DNA of 64,000 bases, from positions 3,031,001 through 3,095,000 of the forward strand of contig NZ_JAPEOR010000002.1 of assembly GCF_026341125.1 (NCBI RefSeq). The letters run 5' to 3'. Each line of letters opens with the position of its first letter. The first letter of the stretch is position 1. Both the position numbers and the translations under genes were made by a program. Below are positions 38,914 through 47,397 of this stretch, piece after piece. The DNA comes from Streptomyces sp. NBC_01142 (GTDB lineage Bacteria > Actinomycetota > Actinomycetes > Streptomycetales > Streptomycetaceae). The notes under the pieces are model-generated. The model was not told the DNA's origin. It ran no database searches and saw only the letters and a program-made list of their open reading frames with translations.

Positions 38914-39033
38914 CGTCCTACCTCGTTTCTCTGAGTTCCTGCCCTCGATGCTAGGCGGGAGGAGGTGGCCTGCGGGGCCCGCGAGCCCCCGCTCTCCCCT
39001 GATCGAACCCCTAGGGACCGGGGAGGGTCGCGC

Positions 39034-39351
39034 TCAGCTCTCGGGGGGAGAGAAGACAACCATCACCCGCAGATCCTCGGTGATGTGATGGAACTTGTGC
39101 GGCTCTCCCGCCGGGACATACACCACGCTGCCCCGCCCCACCTGCGTCGTCTCCATCCCCACCGTGATCGCGGCGCGGCCGCTGACGACGAAGTAGACCT
39201 CGTCCTGGCGGTGGGGCAACTGCGGATCGATCTCGCCGGCCTCCAGTGCGTACAGCCCGACCGACATGTTCCGTTCACGCAGGAACTGCAGATACGCACC
39301 GTCGTTGGCGGCGCGTTCCGCCTCCAGCTCGTCCAGTCGGAATGCCTTCAT
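39034..39351 (-). CDS. Cupin-domain protein
   Basis: A 105-residue single-cupin protein. Metal-binding residues are recognisable: PQLPHRQDEVYFVVSG (H, Q/E of motif 1) and GEPHKFHHI (His of motif 2). Such small cupins act as sugar- or phenol-modifying enzymes or as storage folds; the substrate is unknown. ATG 39351 follows GGGGCGG; an in-frame ATG at 39369 would add six residues. Divergent from the small membrane protein, with only 50 bp between start codons. Confidence 0.85.
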   Translation of the reverse strand: MKAFRLDELEAERAANDGAYLQFLRERNMSVGLYALEAGEIDPQLPHRQDEVYFVVSGRAAITVGMETTQVGRGSVVYVPAGEPHKFHHITEDLRVMVVFSPPES

Positions 39352-39401
39352 GCCCGTCCGCCCCTGCACTTGGTCCGATCACGTCTGCCACGATCAGACA
39401 C

Positions 39402-39779
39402 ATGATGAATTTCCTAGTCAAGACGATCGCCAATGCGGCGGCCCTGGGCGTGGCCATCTGGCTGCTTCAGGACATCACTCTCACCGGCGAGAACACCGGC
39501 AAGAAGGCACTGACGCTGATACTGGTGGCCCTGCTCTTCGGCCTGGTGAACTTCCTCGTCAAGCCCATAGTGAAGCTGCTCACGCTGCCCCTGTTCATCC
39601 TCACTCTGGGGTTGATCACGCTGGTGATCAACGCCCTGATGCTCTTGCTGACCTCCTGGCTCGCCGACCAGTTCGATCTGAACTTCCATGTCGAGGGCTT
39701 CTGGACCGCCGTGCTTGGCGGCCTGATCATTTCGGTCGTTTCCTGGGCGCTGAACATCGCCCTGCCCGAAAAGGACTGA
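39402..39779 (+). CDS. Phage-holin-IV-like membrane protein
   Basis: A 125-residue protein with four hydrophobic helices (VKTIANAAALGVAIWLL, LTLILVALLFGLVNFLV, LPLFILTLGLITLVINALML, GFWTAVLGGLIISVVSWAL), matching the PF04020 family found in most bacteria. Despite the name it is a normal chromosomal protein of unknown function. Two tandem ATGs (39402, 39405) are possible starts. The following PLP-enzyme gene starts 22 bp later, so they are likely co-transcribed. Confidence 0.85.
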   Translation: MMNFLVKTIANAAALGVAIWLLQDITLTGENTGKKALTLILVALLFGLVNFLVKPIVKLLTLPLFILTLGLITLVINALMLLLTSWLADQFDLNFHVEGFWTAVLGGLIISVVSWALNIALPEKD

Positions 39780-39800
39780 CACTGTCGAGGAGCATGTGGC

Positions 39801-40949
39801 ATGAACGCAGAACATGGGGTGCCCCCACCGCAGGCCGGGGATGGTACCCGGGCGGTACGGGCAGGGCTGCCCGAGCCGGTGAAGTACGAACCGACCCTGC
39901 CGGGACCGGTCTTCGCGGCCCACTTCCATCTGCCCGGCGAACCGACGGGCCCGTACACCTACGGGCGTGACCAGAACCCGACCTGGACCCTTCTGGAGCG
40001 CGCCATCGGCGAACTGGAGGCGCCGGGAGAGCCGGTGGAGACCGTGACCTTCGCCTCGGGGATGGCGGCGATCTCGGCCGTGCTCTTCTCGCAGCTGAAG
40101 GCCGGCGACGCGGTCGTGCTGCCGGACGACGGCTACCAGGCGCTGCCGCTGGTGCGCGAACGGCTGGAGACGTACGGCGTCGAGGTGCGGACCGCGCCGA
40201 CCGGCGGCGACGCGCAGCTGTCCGTCCTGGAGGGGGCGCGGCTGCTGTGGATCGAGACACCGTCCAATCCGGGTCTCGATGTGTGCGACGTGCGCCGCCT
40301 GGCGAAGGCGGCACACGTCGCCGGCGCGCTCGTCGCGGTCGACAACACTCTGGCCACGCCGCTCGGGCAGCGACCCCTGGATCTTGGCGCCGACTTCTCC
40401 GTGGCCAGCGACACCAAGGGCATGACGGGCCACGGAGACCTCCTGCTCGGCCATGTGACCTGCCGCGATCCCCGGTTGGCGGCCGGCGTTCGGAACTGGC
40501 GCAAGGTCGTCGGGGCGATCCCGGGTCCCATGGAGGCCTGGCTCGCACACCGCTCGCTGGCCACGCTGCAACTGCGCGCTGATCGGCAGTGCGCAAACGC
40601 ACTGGCGCTCGCAGAAGCCCTGAGCGGTCGCGGCGAAGTGACCGGACTGCGCTATCCGGGCCTGCCGACGGACCCCTCGCACAAGATCGCCTCGCTGCAG
40701 ATGCGGCGATTCGGCTGCGTGGTCTCCTTCGTGCTGCCGGACCGCGGGCACGCCGAACGGTTCCTGGGCGGCCTGCGGCTGGTGGACGACGCGACGAGCT
40801 TCGGCGGGGTGCGCTCCACCGCGGAACGCCGCGGGCGCTGGGGCGGCGACGCCGTACCGGAGGGGTTCATCCGCCTCTCGGCGGGAGCCGAAGACGCAGA
40901 CGATCTGGTGGCCGATGTGCTGCGCGCACTGGACGGGGCGGGGCGCTAG
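39801..40949 (+). CDS. Cys/Met-metabolism PLP enzyme (cystathionine gamma-lyase type)
   Basis: A 382-residue enzyme of the cystathionine gamma-synthase/lyase family. The PLP Lys lies in ASDTKGMTGHGDLLLG, the aromatic-stacking region in YTYGRDQNPTWTLLERA, and the phosphate-binding part in FASGMAAISAV. Lyases of this type split cystathionine to cysteine; methionine gamma-lyase or O-acetylhomoserine enzymes are alternatives. Length is near normal. It follows the small membrane protein by 21 bp and ends at a strong terminator. Confidence 0.87.
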   Translation: MNAEHGVPPPQAGDGTRAVRAGLPEPVKYEPTLPGPVFAAHFHLPGEPTGPYTYGRDQNPTWTLLERAIGELEAPGEPVETVTFASGMAAISAVLFSQLKAGDAVVLPDDGYQALPLVRERLETYGVEVRTAPTGGDAQLSVLEGARLLWIETPSNPGLDVCDVRRLAKAAHVAGALVAVDNTLATPLGQRPLDLGADFSVASDTKGMTGHGDLLLGHVTCRDPRLAAGVRNWRKVVGAIPGPMEAWLAHRSLATLQLRADRQCANALALAEALSGRGEVTGLRYPGLPTDPSHKIASLQMRRFGCVVSFVLPDRGHAERFLGGLRLVDDATSFGGVRSTAERRGRWGGDAVPEGFIRLSAGAEDADDLVADVLRALDGAGR

Positions 40950-41342
40950 GCCACCGCGGGCGTGCGGCCGTACGGATTCGTACGCGGGCCACCGCATGGG
41001 CCGGCGCCCGCGTAGATCGGGCCACCGCGTACATCGGGTGACCTCGCACCATCGGGCGGCGTCCCACACCGGCCGATCGCGACGGCCGCCTACGCCGCCC
41101 GACCGCGTACATCGGTGTGCCGATCGACGGTACACACAACGGGCGGTCCGAGCCTCCCCCCTCATGGCTCGGACCGCCCCCGGTTCAACGCACGAAAACG
41201 GCGCCGGGTCCCGCGCGAAGAACCGCCCGACCTAGGCTAGTTGACTCTGCGTCAGTGTCCAATCACAGTAGCGACAGCGACCTATCGACATATTTATAGT
41301 TGGCCGGGTTCGGGTGCATCGTCGGTTCGGGAGGGGCATGGC
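40950..41342. other. 393-bp gap between PLP enzyme and LysR gene
   Basis: The first half contains loosely repeated GCGTACATCGG/GCGTAGATCGG strings (about 41010-41115), then a strong terminator (41141-41179) and an AT-rich stretch (41255-41305) that probably holds the LysR-gene promoter. No gene is evident. Confidence 0.5.
41141..41179 (+). terminator. Perfect 14-bp hairpin terminator
   Basis: GGGCGGTCCGAGCC (41141-41154) pairs with GGCTCGGACCGCCC (41166-41179) across an 11-nt loop. It ends the transcript of the PLP-enzyme gene. Confidence 0.8.
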
Positions 41343-42233
41343 ATGGATCTGGCCCTGCTGCGCACATTCGTCACGGTGCACCGGGCCGGCTCCTTCACCC
41401 GCGCCGCCGCGCTGCTAGGGCTCTCACAGCCCGCCGTGACCGGACAGATACGCACGCTGGAGCGGCAGTTGGGCCGCCCGCTCTTCCTCCGCCAGGCCCG
41501 CGGAGTAACCCCCACCACCATCGGCGACGAGCTCGCCCACCGGGCCGCCCCCCACCTGGACGCCCTGGTGGAGATCACCGAGGTCGGCCTCGACGACGAG
41601 TCGGGCGTACGCACCCTGCATCTCGCCGGACCCCCGGAGTTCACCGCGCTGCGCGCCCTGCCCGCCCTCACCCCGTTGATCTCCCAGGGTCTGGCGCTGC
41701 GGGCTTCTTTCGGGAACGCGGAGGAGACCCTGGAAGGGCTGGCCGCCGGACACCATGATCTCGCCATCGCCACCGCCCGCCCCCGCGGCGGGCTGCTCAC
41801 CGCGACTCCCCTGTGCGACGAGGAGCACGTCCTGGTCGCCTCGCCCCGCTGGGCGGCGCACCTGGGGCCCGGCGCGCTGCGCAAGGGCCATATGGTGCTC
41901 GAGCAGTTACCGGTGGTGGAGGTTCACGAATCCCTGCCGCTGGTCTCCCGCTACTGGGCCGCCGTTTTCGACAGCCGGCCGGCCCCCGCGGCCGCCGTCA
42001 TCGCCCCCGACCTGCGGGCCGTCCTGGAAACCGCGGCGTCGGGCGCCGGGCTCGCCGTACTGCCGCGATATCTGTGCCAGGACGACCTGGAGAGCGGACG
42101 GATCATGGCACTCCTCGACCCGCCGGTGCCCCCGCTGCGTACGTACTTCCTCGTCGTGCGCACCGGCACACTCGCCCTCCCGCACATCGCGCGGGCGCAC
42201 GAGTGGCTGCTGCGCGCCTCCGCCGCCTGGTGA
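41343..42233 (+). CDS. LysR-family transcriptional regulator
   Basis: A 296-residue regulator. The N-terminal LysR helix-turn-helix is standard (LALLRTFVTVHRAGSFTRAA, LGLSQPAVTGQIRTLERQL). The effector domain follows from about residue 90. ATG 41343 is preceded by GGGAGGGGC. LysR genes usually lie divergent from their target, but the gene upstream here is in the same direction and separated by a terminator, so the target is likely elsewhere. Effector unknown. Confidence 0.92.
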   Translation: MDLALLRTFVTVHRAGSFTRAAALLGLSQPAVTGQIRTLERQLGRPLFLRQARGVTPTTIGDELAHRAAPHLDALVEITEVGLDDESGVRTLHLAGPPEFTALRALPALTPLISQGLALRASFGNAEETLEGLAAGHHDLAIATARPRGGLLTATPLCDEEHVLVASPRWAAHLGPGALRKGHMVLEQLPVVEVHESLPLVSRYWAAVFDSRPAPAAAVIAPDLRAVLETAASGAGLAVLPRYLCQDDLESGRIMALLDPPVPPLRTYFLVVRTGTLALPHIARAHEWLLRASAAW

Positions 42234-42350
42234 GGGCGGACCGGAAGGCGTCGGGGACGAGGGGTGGGGACAGGACGTACGGACACAAGTTCGGCGGCAG
42301 GAGTGGGCGGCAGGAGTTTCAGAAGCGGCGGCACGGGCCACTCTCTTGCC

Positions 42351-42830
42351 ATGACCGAACGACCGGTGGTCAAGCGCACCGCACGCGCCATTCTGCTCGA
42401 CGGTGACGATCTCGTCCTGATCAAGCGCACCAAGCCCGGAGTGGATCCCTACTGGCTCACGCCCGGCGGCGGCGTGGAGCCGGAGGACGCCACCGTCATC
42501 GACGCCCTCCACCGGGAGGTGGACGAAGAGCTCGGCGCCAAGATCACCGATGTGGTGCCCTGCTTCGTCGACACCGTCGAGCACATCGCGGACGGCGGCG
42601 TGACGGGGGTGAAAGTGCAGCACTTCTTCGTCTGCCGGCTGGAGTCCATGAACCCCGCACTGCGGCACGGCCCGGAGATCGACGAACCGTGCGGGGAGTA
42701 CGAGATCGTACGGGTGCCGTTCAGCCGGGTCGGGATCGCCGCCGTCCATCTCGTACCGCTGTCGCTGCGGCACTATCTCGACGGCAACATCGAGGGCGTA
42801 CGGGCAATGCACGCCCCTGACCTGGGCTGA
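42351..42830 (+). CDS. Nudix hydrolase
   Basis: A 159-residue single-domain Nudix protein. The box is well kept: GGGVEPED...ALHREVDEELG, with REVxEELG carrying the metal-binding Glu pair. Such enzymes cut nucleoside diphosphates linked to another group (NDP-sugars, ADP-ribose, damaged nucleotides); the substrate cannot be told. ATG 42351 starts at the conserved TERPVVKRTARAILLDGDD. Convergent with the globin gene, leaving only a 7-bp gap. Confidence 0.9.
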   Translation: MTERPVVKRTARAILLDGDDLVLIKRTKPGVDPYWLTPGGGVEPEDATVIDALHREVDEELGAKITDVVPCFVDTVEHIADGGVTGVKVQHFFVCRLESMNPALRHGPEIDEPCGEYEIVRVPFSRVGIAAVHLVPLSLRHYLDGNIEGVRAMHAPDLG

Positions 42831-42837
42831 TACCGCC

Positions 42838-44946
42838 CTAGTCCCCCGCTGCCACCAGCTCTTCCAGGGAGTCGTGGCGAATCCGGTCAAACGGGATACC
42901 GATGCCACGCAGTGCGTCGACACCGCTGCGGATCATGCCGGGCGGACCGGAGAGATAGGCGTCGTACTCGTACCACGGGCCGTACTCCCGCACGGCGTCC
43001 GGGAACTGCGCCCGGTCGTCGACCACCGCGCGTACATGAAGCCAGGGATGCGACTGCTGCAGCCGCAGCATCGTGTCGATGTCGTACAGGTCGAAATCGG
43101 TACGCGCCCCGTAGAACACCTCGACCGGCCGCCGCGCCCCGTGCTCGGCGACATCCTCGACGAGAGCCTTGATCGGGGCGATGCCGGTGCCGCCGCCCAG
43201 ACAGAGCAGGCCGTTGTCGGTGGTGTGGTCGACGGTCATCGAACCCGCGGGCGGACCGAGGCGCATGACGTCGCCGGGGCGTGCGTGGTGAACCAGGGCG
43301 TTGGAGACCCAGCCGGCCGGGACCGCCTTCACATGGAAGGAGAGCAGACCGTCGGAGCGCGGCGCTCCGGCAAAGGAGTAGTGCCGCCAGATCCGCGGCC
43401 ACCAGGGCGTCTCCAGGCTCGTGTACTGGCCGGCCAGGAAGGTGTACGGCTGGTCGGGGCGGACGGTGATGATCGCTATGTCGGGGGTTCTGAGGTCGTG
43501 CGAGACCACCTCGGCCTGCCACCAGGCGGGCGCGTGCCGCTCGTTCTGGGCGGCCGCGTCGATCATGATCTGGGAGATCGTGGTGTACGTACGGATCCAG
43601 GCGGCCTCGGTCTCCTCGTCCCAGGTGGTCGTGGCGTACCGGCTCAGGGAACCGATCAAGGCCTCACCGACGGCGGGGTAGTGCGACGGCTGGGTGCCGT
43701 ACTTGCGATGACCGCGGCCCAGGTGCTGGAGGTAGTCGGTGAGCACAGCCGCGTTGTCCATGTGCTCGGCGGCGGTGAGAAGGGCCTTGAGGAGCCGGTC
43801 CCGCTGGGAGTCCATGGCGGCGGGAAAGAGCCCGCGGAGCTCGGGGTGGCGGACGAAGAGCAAGGCGTAGAAGTAGGAAGTGACCTTGTCCGCGACCGAC
43901 GCGACCTCCGCCATGGTGCGACGGATGAGGATGGCGTCGGGAGAGGCATCGTCCACGGGGGCGGCGGGAGAGGCCGGGACGGTCGGGGCGGCGGTCGGGG
44001 CGGCGAAAGAGGCCGGGGCGGTTGCGGGCCGGGAAAGGTCATGGGGGGCTGGTGCCTGATGACCTCCCTGCGCGTCGCGGGGAGCCTGGGGTTGATGACC
44101 TGCGTACGCGTCGCGGGGAGCCTGGGGTTGATGACCTGCGTACGCGTCCCGGCCGTGCGCCACGTTGCGCACTGCATGGGGGCCGACCGCTGCTCCGGCG
44201 GCGGAAGCTTCGTAGGGGCCGGCGCTCTGATGGCGCGCGGACGCTTCGTGCGGGGCGGGGCCAGCCGCGGGGCCGGCGCCCTGGCAGGGGCCAGGGACTT
44301 CGCGGACTCGCGGCGCTTCCTGCCCACTCTGCCCCTCCCCGACACCCGCGGCATCGTGGGGGTCGGGTACCAGATGCAGTCCGGGGGCCTTTGGAGGCTC
44401 GGAGCGCTCGTCCGGACCGGAAACCACCCGGAGCCCCTGGGGCCCGCGGGGCGCAGTGCCCTCGTAGCGGCCGGAGTCCTCCTGGACTGCGCGGGCTTCG
44501 CGGGGTCCGGCATGCCCGCGAGAGCCGGGGGCTTCGAGGTTCACGGCGGCCTCGCTGCCGCCGGGCGGCGCATGGGCTGCGCCGGGCGGCGCCCACTCAT
44601 CAGGGGCGGACTCGTTCGGGAGGTCGTCGACAGGGCCCTCGTCCAGCGGCGCCTCGGTCTCGCGCGGGGCGGTCGCATGCCCCGCGGCCCTGGACGGCGG
44701 CGGGGCGGGACGAGCCGTACCGGAGCCCACCGGGCGTATGGAGGCGACGGGGCGCCTCGGGCCGGCTACTCGCTCCCCGGCCCCGCCATCACCCGCGCCA
44801 CCACCCCCGCCCGCAGCGCTCTCTGCCGTGCTGGGCTCTGGGGCGGACCGCCCCTGGGCCGGCTGCTTGCGAGGGGTGAACCATCCGCCTCCGCCGCTTT
44901 CGCCTGAAGTGCCGTTGTCGGCCGACGTGGTGGTCGGAGCGTCCAT
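42838..44946 (-). CDS. Globin fused to ferredoxin-reductase domain with long disordered N-terminus
   Basis: A 702-residue protein. Residues 1-~330 are low complexity (Pro, Ala, Gly, Glu) with three 12-residue repeats of the form AYAGHQPQAPRD. Then comes a globin domain (around ILIRRTMAEVASVADKVTSY, with haem-ligand His in the LGRGHRKYG region) and a FAD/NAD(P)H reductase (WRHYSFAGAP, GGGTGIAPIKALV). The order globin-FAD-NAD is that of flavohemoglobin, which converts nitric oxide to nitrate. The long N-terminal extension is not part of that family. ATG 44946 follows GAGG at 6 nt; ATG 44967 is an alternative. Confidence 0.86.
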   Translation of the reverse strand: MDAPTTTSADNGTSGESGGGGWFTPRKQPAQGRSAPEPSTAESAAGGGGGAGDGGAGERVAGPRRPVASIRPVGSGTARPAPPPSRAAGHATAPRETEAPLDEGPVDDLPNESAPDEWAPPGAAHAPPGGSEAAVNLEAPGSRGHAGPREARAVQEDSGRYEGTAPRGPQGLRVVSGPDERSEPPKAPGLHLVPDPHDAAGVGEGQSGQEAPRVREVPGPCQGAGPAAGPAPHEASARHQSAGPYEASAAGAAVGPHAVRNVAHGRDAYAGHQPQAPRDAYAGHQPQAPRDAQGGHQAPAPHDLSRPATAPASFAAPTAAPTVPASPAAPVDDASPDAILIRRTMAEVASVADKVTSYFYALLFVRHPELRGLFPAAMDSQRDRLLKALLTAAEHMDNAAVLTDYLQHLGRGHRKYGTQPSHYPAVGEALIGSLSRYATTTWDEETEAAWIRTYTTISQIMIDAAAQNERHAPAWWQAEVVSHDLRTPDIAIITVRPDQPYTFLAGQYTSLETPWWPRIWRHYSFAGAPRSDGLLSFHVKAVPAGWVSNALVHHARPGDVMRLGPPAGSMTVDHTTDNGLLCLGGGTGIAPIKALVEDVAEHGARRPVEVFYGARTDFDLYDIDTMLRLQQSHPWLHVRAVVDDRAQFPDAVREYGPWYEYDAYLSGPPGMIRSGVDALRGIGIPFDRIRHDSLEELVAAGD
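44058..44165. repeat. Three 36-bp tandem repeats in the globin gene
   Basis: Units begin at 44058, 44094 and 44130, each opening GATGACCT. The second and third are nearly identical over their first 25 bp. They encode the 12-residue repeats in the disordered N-terminus; a 36-bp period keeps the frame, so copy number may vary between strains. Confidence 0.75.
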
Positions 44947-45250
44947 TGTGTGCCTCGCCTCGAACATCTTTCAGTCGGTCCACGCACTTCCGCTGGCCCG
45001 GAACGTGCCTCAATTCCCCGCTCTGACTCAGGACTGCTACCGGCCCACACTAACCTCGGCCATCCGCCGAATAGGGACGAGCGGGACCGGATTGTGACAT
45101 TGTCCGCAGCGCCCGTCGTCGCAGCATGCCAGGCGCCGCCACCGCACTGGACAAAGAGAAGAAAGTCCGGGCATCCATGCCCGCTTTCCCGTTAAGCTCC
45201 ATTGCCCTCGTGTCCCTAGCTGGGTCTCCCGGGCCGCCCGGGCTCCTGAA

Positions 45251-45892
45251 CTATCCGCAGATTCGCACCAGTTCATAGGCCCCGCGCAGATCGTCCCCCG
45301 TATAGGTATGTGTGGCCAGGCCCGACAGATGGTGATCGGCATTCACCGCCACCGTGGTGGGCACCGACGCAAAGATCTCCGCGTCGGACATGGAATCACC
45401 GTATGCAACACATCCGTCCAGTCCCACCTCGAACTCTGCACAGAGTTGGTTCGCGATCTTCACTTTCGCGGCCGCGCTGAGAATGCCGGTCGGGTCCACG
45501 GCCCGGGTGAAGGGCACCTCGGGAAAGATTGATCCGTGCGCCGCATGAGCTCCCCAGCCCAGAAGCCGCTCAACGAAGAAGGAGGGCGAGAGGGAAATGA
45601 CGGCGCAGTAGTCCCCGCCTTCACGGATATCCCGCCACACCTCCTGGATGCCTTGGAGCCAAGGTGCCGACTCGAAGGCGGCTGCCACATGCGCCTCGGT
45701 GAGATCGCCCCAGAGAGCATGCGCGCGCACCGCGTACTCCGGCGGACCGATCCTGCGGGAGATCAGATCCCGCTCCAGCTCGCCGATTTCATCGACCAGT
45801 CCCAGCTGCCGGGATATCTCCACCGGAGCCGCCGAACCGCGGATCAATGTGCCGTCGAGATCGAAGATATGCAACCTGCGTGTTCGCTCCAT
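45251..45892 (-). CDS. HAD-family hydrolase (IB subfamily)
   Basis: A 213-residue HAD phosphatase. Motif I is FDLDGTLIRGS, motif II is in AVISLSPSFFVERLL, motif III Lys in AAAKVKIANQL and motif IV is YGDSMSDAEIF. The helical insert after motif I marks subclass IB, as in phosphoserine phosphatase (SerB-like). The substrate could be phosphoserine or a lipid phosphate. It is divergent from the membrane-protein gene that starts at a parS site, with 67 bp between the starts. Confidence 0.88.
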   Translation of the reverse strand: MERTRRLHIFDLDGTLIRGSAAPVEISRQLGLVDEIGELERDLISRRIGPPEYAVRAHALWGDLTEAHVAAAFESAPWLQGIQEVWRDIREGGDYCAVISLSPSFFVERLLGWGAHAAHGSIFPEVPFTRAVDPTGILSAAAKVKIANQLCAEFEVGLDGCVAYGDSMSDAEIFASVPTTVAVNADHHLSGLATHTYTGDDLRGAYELVRICG

Positions 45893-45959
45893 GTACGCCG
45901 AGGCTAGTACCCGCGATTACTCCCGCTGTCAGACGCGGTACGGAACCCCGCCGGGCACC

Positions 45960-46514
45960 GTGTTTCACGTGAAACCAATCAAGCGCCCTGCTCGTCGGGC
46001 CGCACTCGTCGTCCATGTCACCGCATCCGCGGGCTGGCTCGGGCTCACGCTCGGCCTGCTCGCGCTTGCCCTCACCGCAGCCACCACCCAATCCCTGCCC
46101 ATGATCGAGGCGGCATGCCGCTCGATGAAGATCTTCACCGACTGGCTCGTGATTCCGGTCGCGCTACTGACCCTGCTCAGTGGTCTCGTGCTCTCACTCG
46201 GCACCCCATGGGGCCTGGCCAGGCATCGCTGGGTCTACACAAAGTTCTGGCTGACCCTCGCCACCCTCACCGCATCGGTCTTCGCCCTGCGCCCGGGTGT
46301 CAACGACGCTGCCGACACCGTCGCCTCGGGTACCCCCTTGGCCAACCCGCTCGACCTGGTGATGGGACCCGCGGTCTCCCTCACCGCGTACGTCTGCATG
46401 ACGGTCATTTCCATCCTCAAGCCGTGGGGTCTCACGCGGCGTGGCCGCCGTATGCGGGTCTTGGCCACTTCGAGGAAAGTGCTGGACGAACGATCACTGC
46501 GTCCGACAGCCTGA
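45960..46514 (+). CDS. Four-helix membrane protein starting inside a parS site
   Basis: A 184-residue protein of unknown function with four hydrophobic helices (e.g. AALVVHVTASAGWLGLTLGL, WLVIPVALLTLLSGLVLSL). The only good in-frame starts are GTG 45960 (giving VFHVKP) and GTG 45969 (giving VKPIKRP); both lie in or at parS 45962-45975. I know of no activity; the layout resembles DUF2269 proteins. Followed by a GNAT gene 5 bp downstream, so the two are one operon. Confidence 0.72.
   Translation: MFHVKPIKRPARRAALVVHVTASAGWLGLTLGLLALALTAATTQSLPMIEAACRSMKIFTDWLVIPVALLTLLSGLVLSLGTPWGLARHRWVYTKFWLTLATLTASVFALRPGVNDAADTVASGTPLANPLDLVMGPAVSLTAYVCMTVISILKPWGLTRRGRRMRVLATSRKVLDERSLRPTA
45962..45975. 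promoter_or_regulatory. parS site 3, at the start of the membrane-protein gene
   Basis: Perfect GTTTCACGTGAAAC. It overlaps the GTG start codon (45960-45962) and encodes the next residues FHVK of the gene 45960-46514. Confidence 0.92.
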
Positions 46515-46519
46515 CCCCT

Positions 46520-47380
46520 ATGTCGACACCTCTCTCTGAGCTGCCCATCCGGCGTCTGACCACGGACGACCTCATTTCCTGCGCCGATCTCTCCGAGGAC
46601 CGCGGCTGGCCGCGCGAGGAGCACAAATGGGGCCTCCTGCTGACAGCAGGGACGGGATACGGCATCGACGACCCGGCGGGCAAGGGGCTGGTGACCGCTT
46701 GCGTACTCACCTCGTACGGCCCCGGGCTCACCGCGATCGGCATGGTGCTCGTCGCCGAGCGGTACGCCCGGCAGGGCGTCGGGCGGCGCCTGATGAAGCA
46801 TGTACTGGAGGAGGCCGGCGGCACCCCGCTCACGCTGCACGCCACCCCGTACGGAAAGCCGCTCTACGAGGAGCTGGGCTTCCTCACCACCGGCCGCGCC
46901 GAGATGGTCCGCGGCCGCTTCCAGCCATCGGCCCCGGCCCCGGCCCCTGAGATGTCCACACGACCCGCCACCGCCGAGGACCTCCCGGCAATCCTGCGCC
47001 TGGACAACGAGGTCTTCGGCCTGGACCGGACCCACATGATCACGCGCCTGCCCGCCTTCGCCGACCAGCTCCGGGTGGCCGAGGAGGACGGCATCCTGAC
47101 GGGGTACGCGGCGGCCTGGCCCAATATGGACACCCATGTCATCGGCCCCTTGATCGCCCGGGACACCGAGACCGCGAAGGCGCTGATCGCCTCCCTGGCC
47201 GCAGGCAGCGACCGCCCGATCCGTACGGACATCGACGTGCGCCACGAGGAACTGCTCACCTGGTTGAAGGAAAACGGCCTGGAGCCGATCGCCTTCAACG
47301 CGGTGATGACCTACGGCATCCCGGGCCTCCCGGGCGACTGGACCCGCCGCTTCGCTCCCCTGTCGGTCGCGGCGGGATAG
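46520..47380 (+). CDS. Tandem-GNAT acetyltransferase
   Basis: A 286-residue protein with two GNAT domains. The first (residues ~10-125) has the acetyl-CoA loop VAERYARQGVGRRLM and LHATPYGKPLYEELGF. The second (from ~150, MSTRPATAEDLPAILRLDNE) is more diverged, without a clear Q/RxxGxG/A loop. Such double-domain GNATs acetylate small molecules or proteins; the substrate is unknown. ATG 46520 lies 5 bp after the membrane-protein gene stop codon. Confidence 0.85.
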   Translation: MSTPLSELPIRRLTTDDLISCADLSEDRGWPREEHKWGLLLTAGTGYGIDDPAGKGLVTACVLTSYGPGLTAIGMVLVAERYARQGVGRRLMKHVLEEAGGTPLTLHATPYGKPLYEELGFLTTGRAEMVRGRFQPSAPAPAPEMSTRPATAEDLPAILRLDNEVFGLDRTHMITRLPAFADQLRVAEEDGILTGYAAAWPNMDTHVIGPLIARDTETAKALIASLAAGSDRPIRTDIDVRHEELLTWLKENGLEPIAFNAVMTYGIPGLPGDWTRRFAPLSVAAG

Positions 47381-47397
47381 CGCACGGGCCAGACAGT

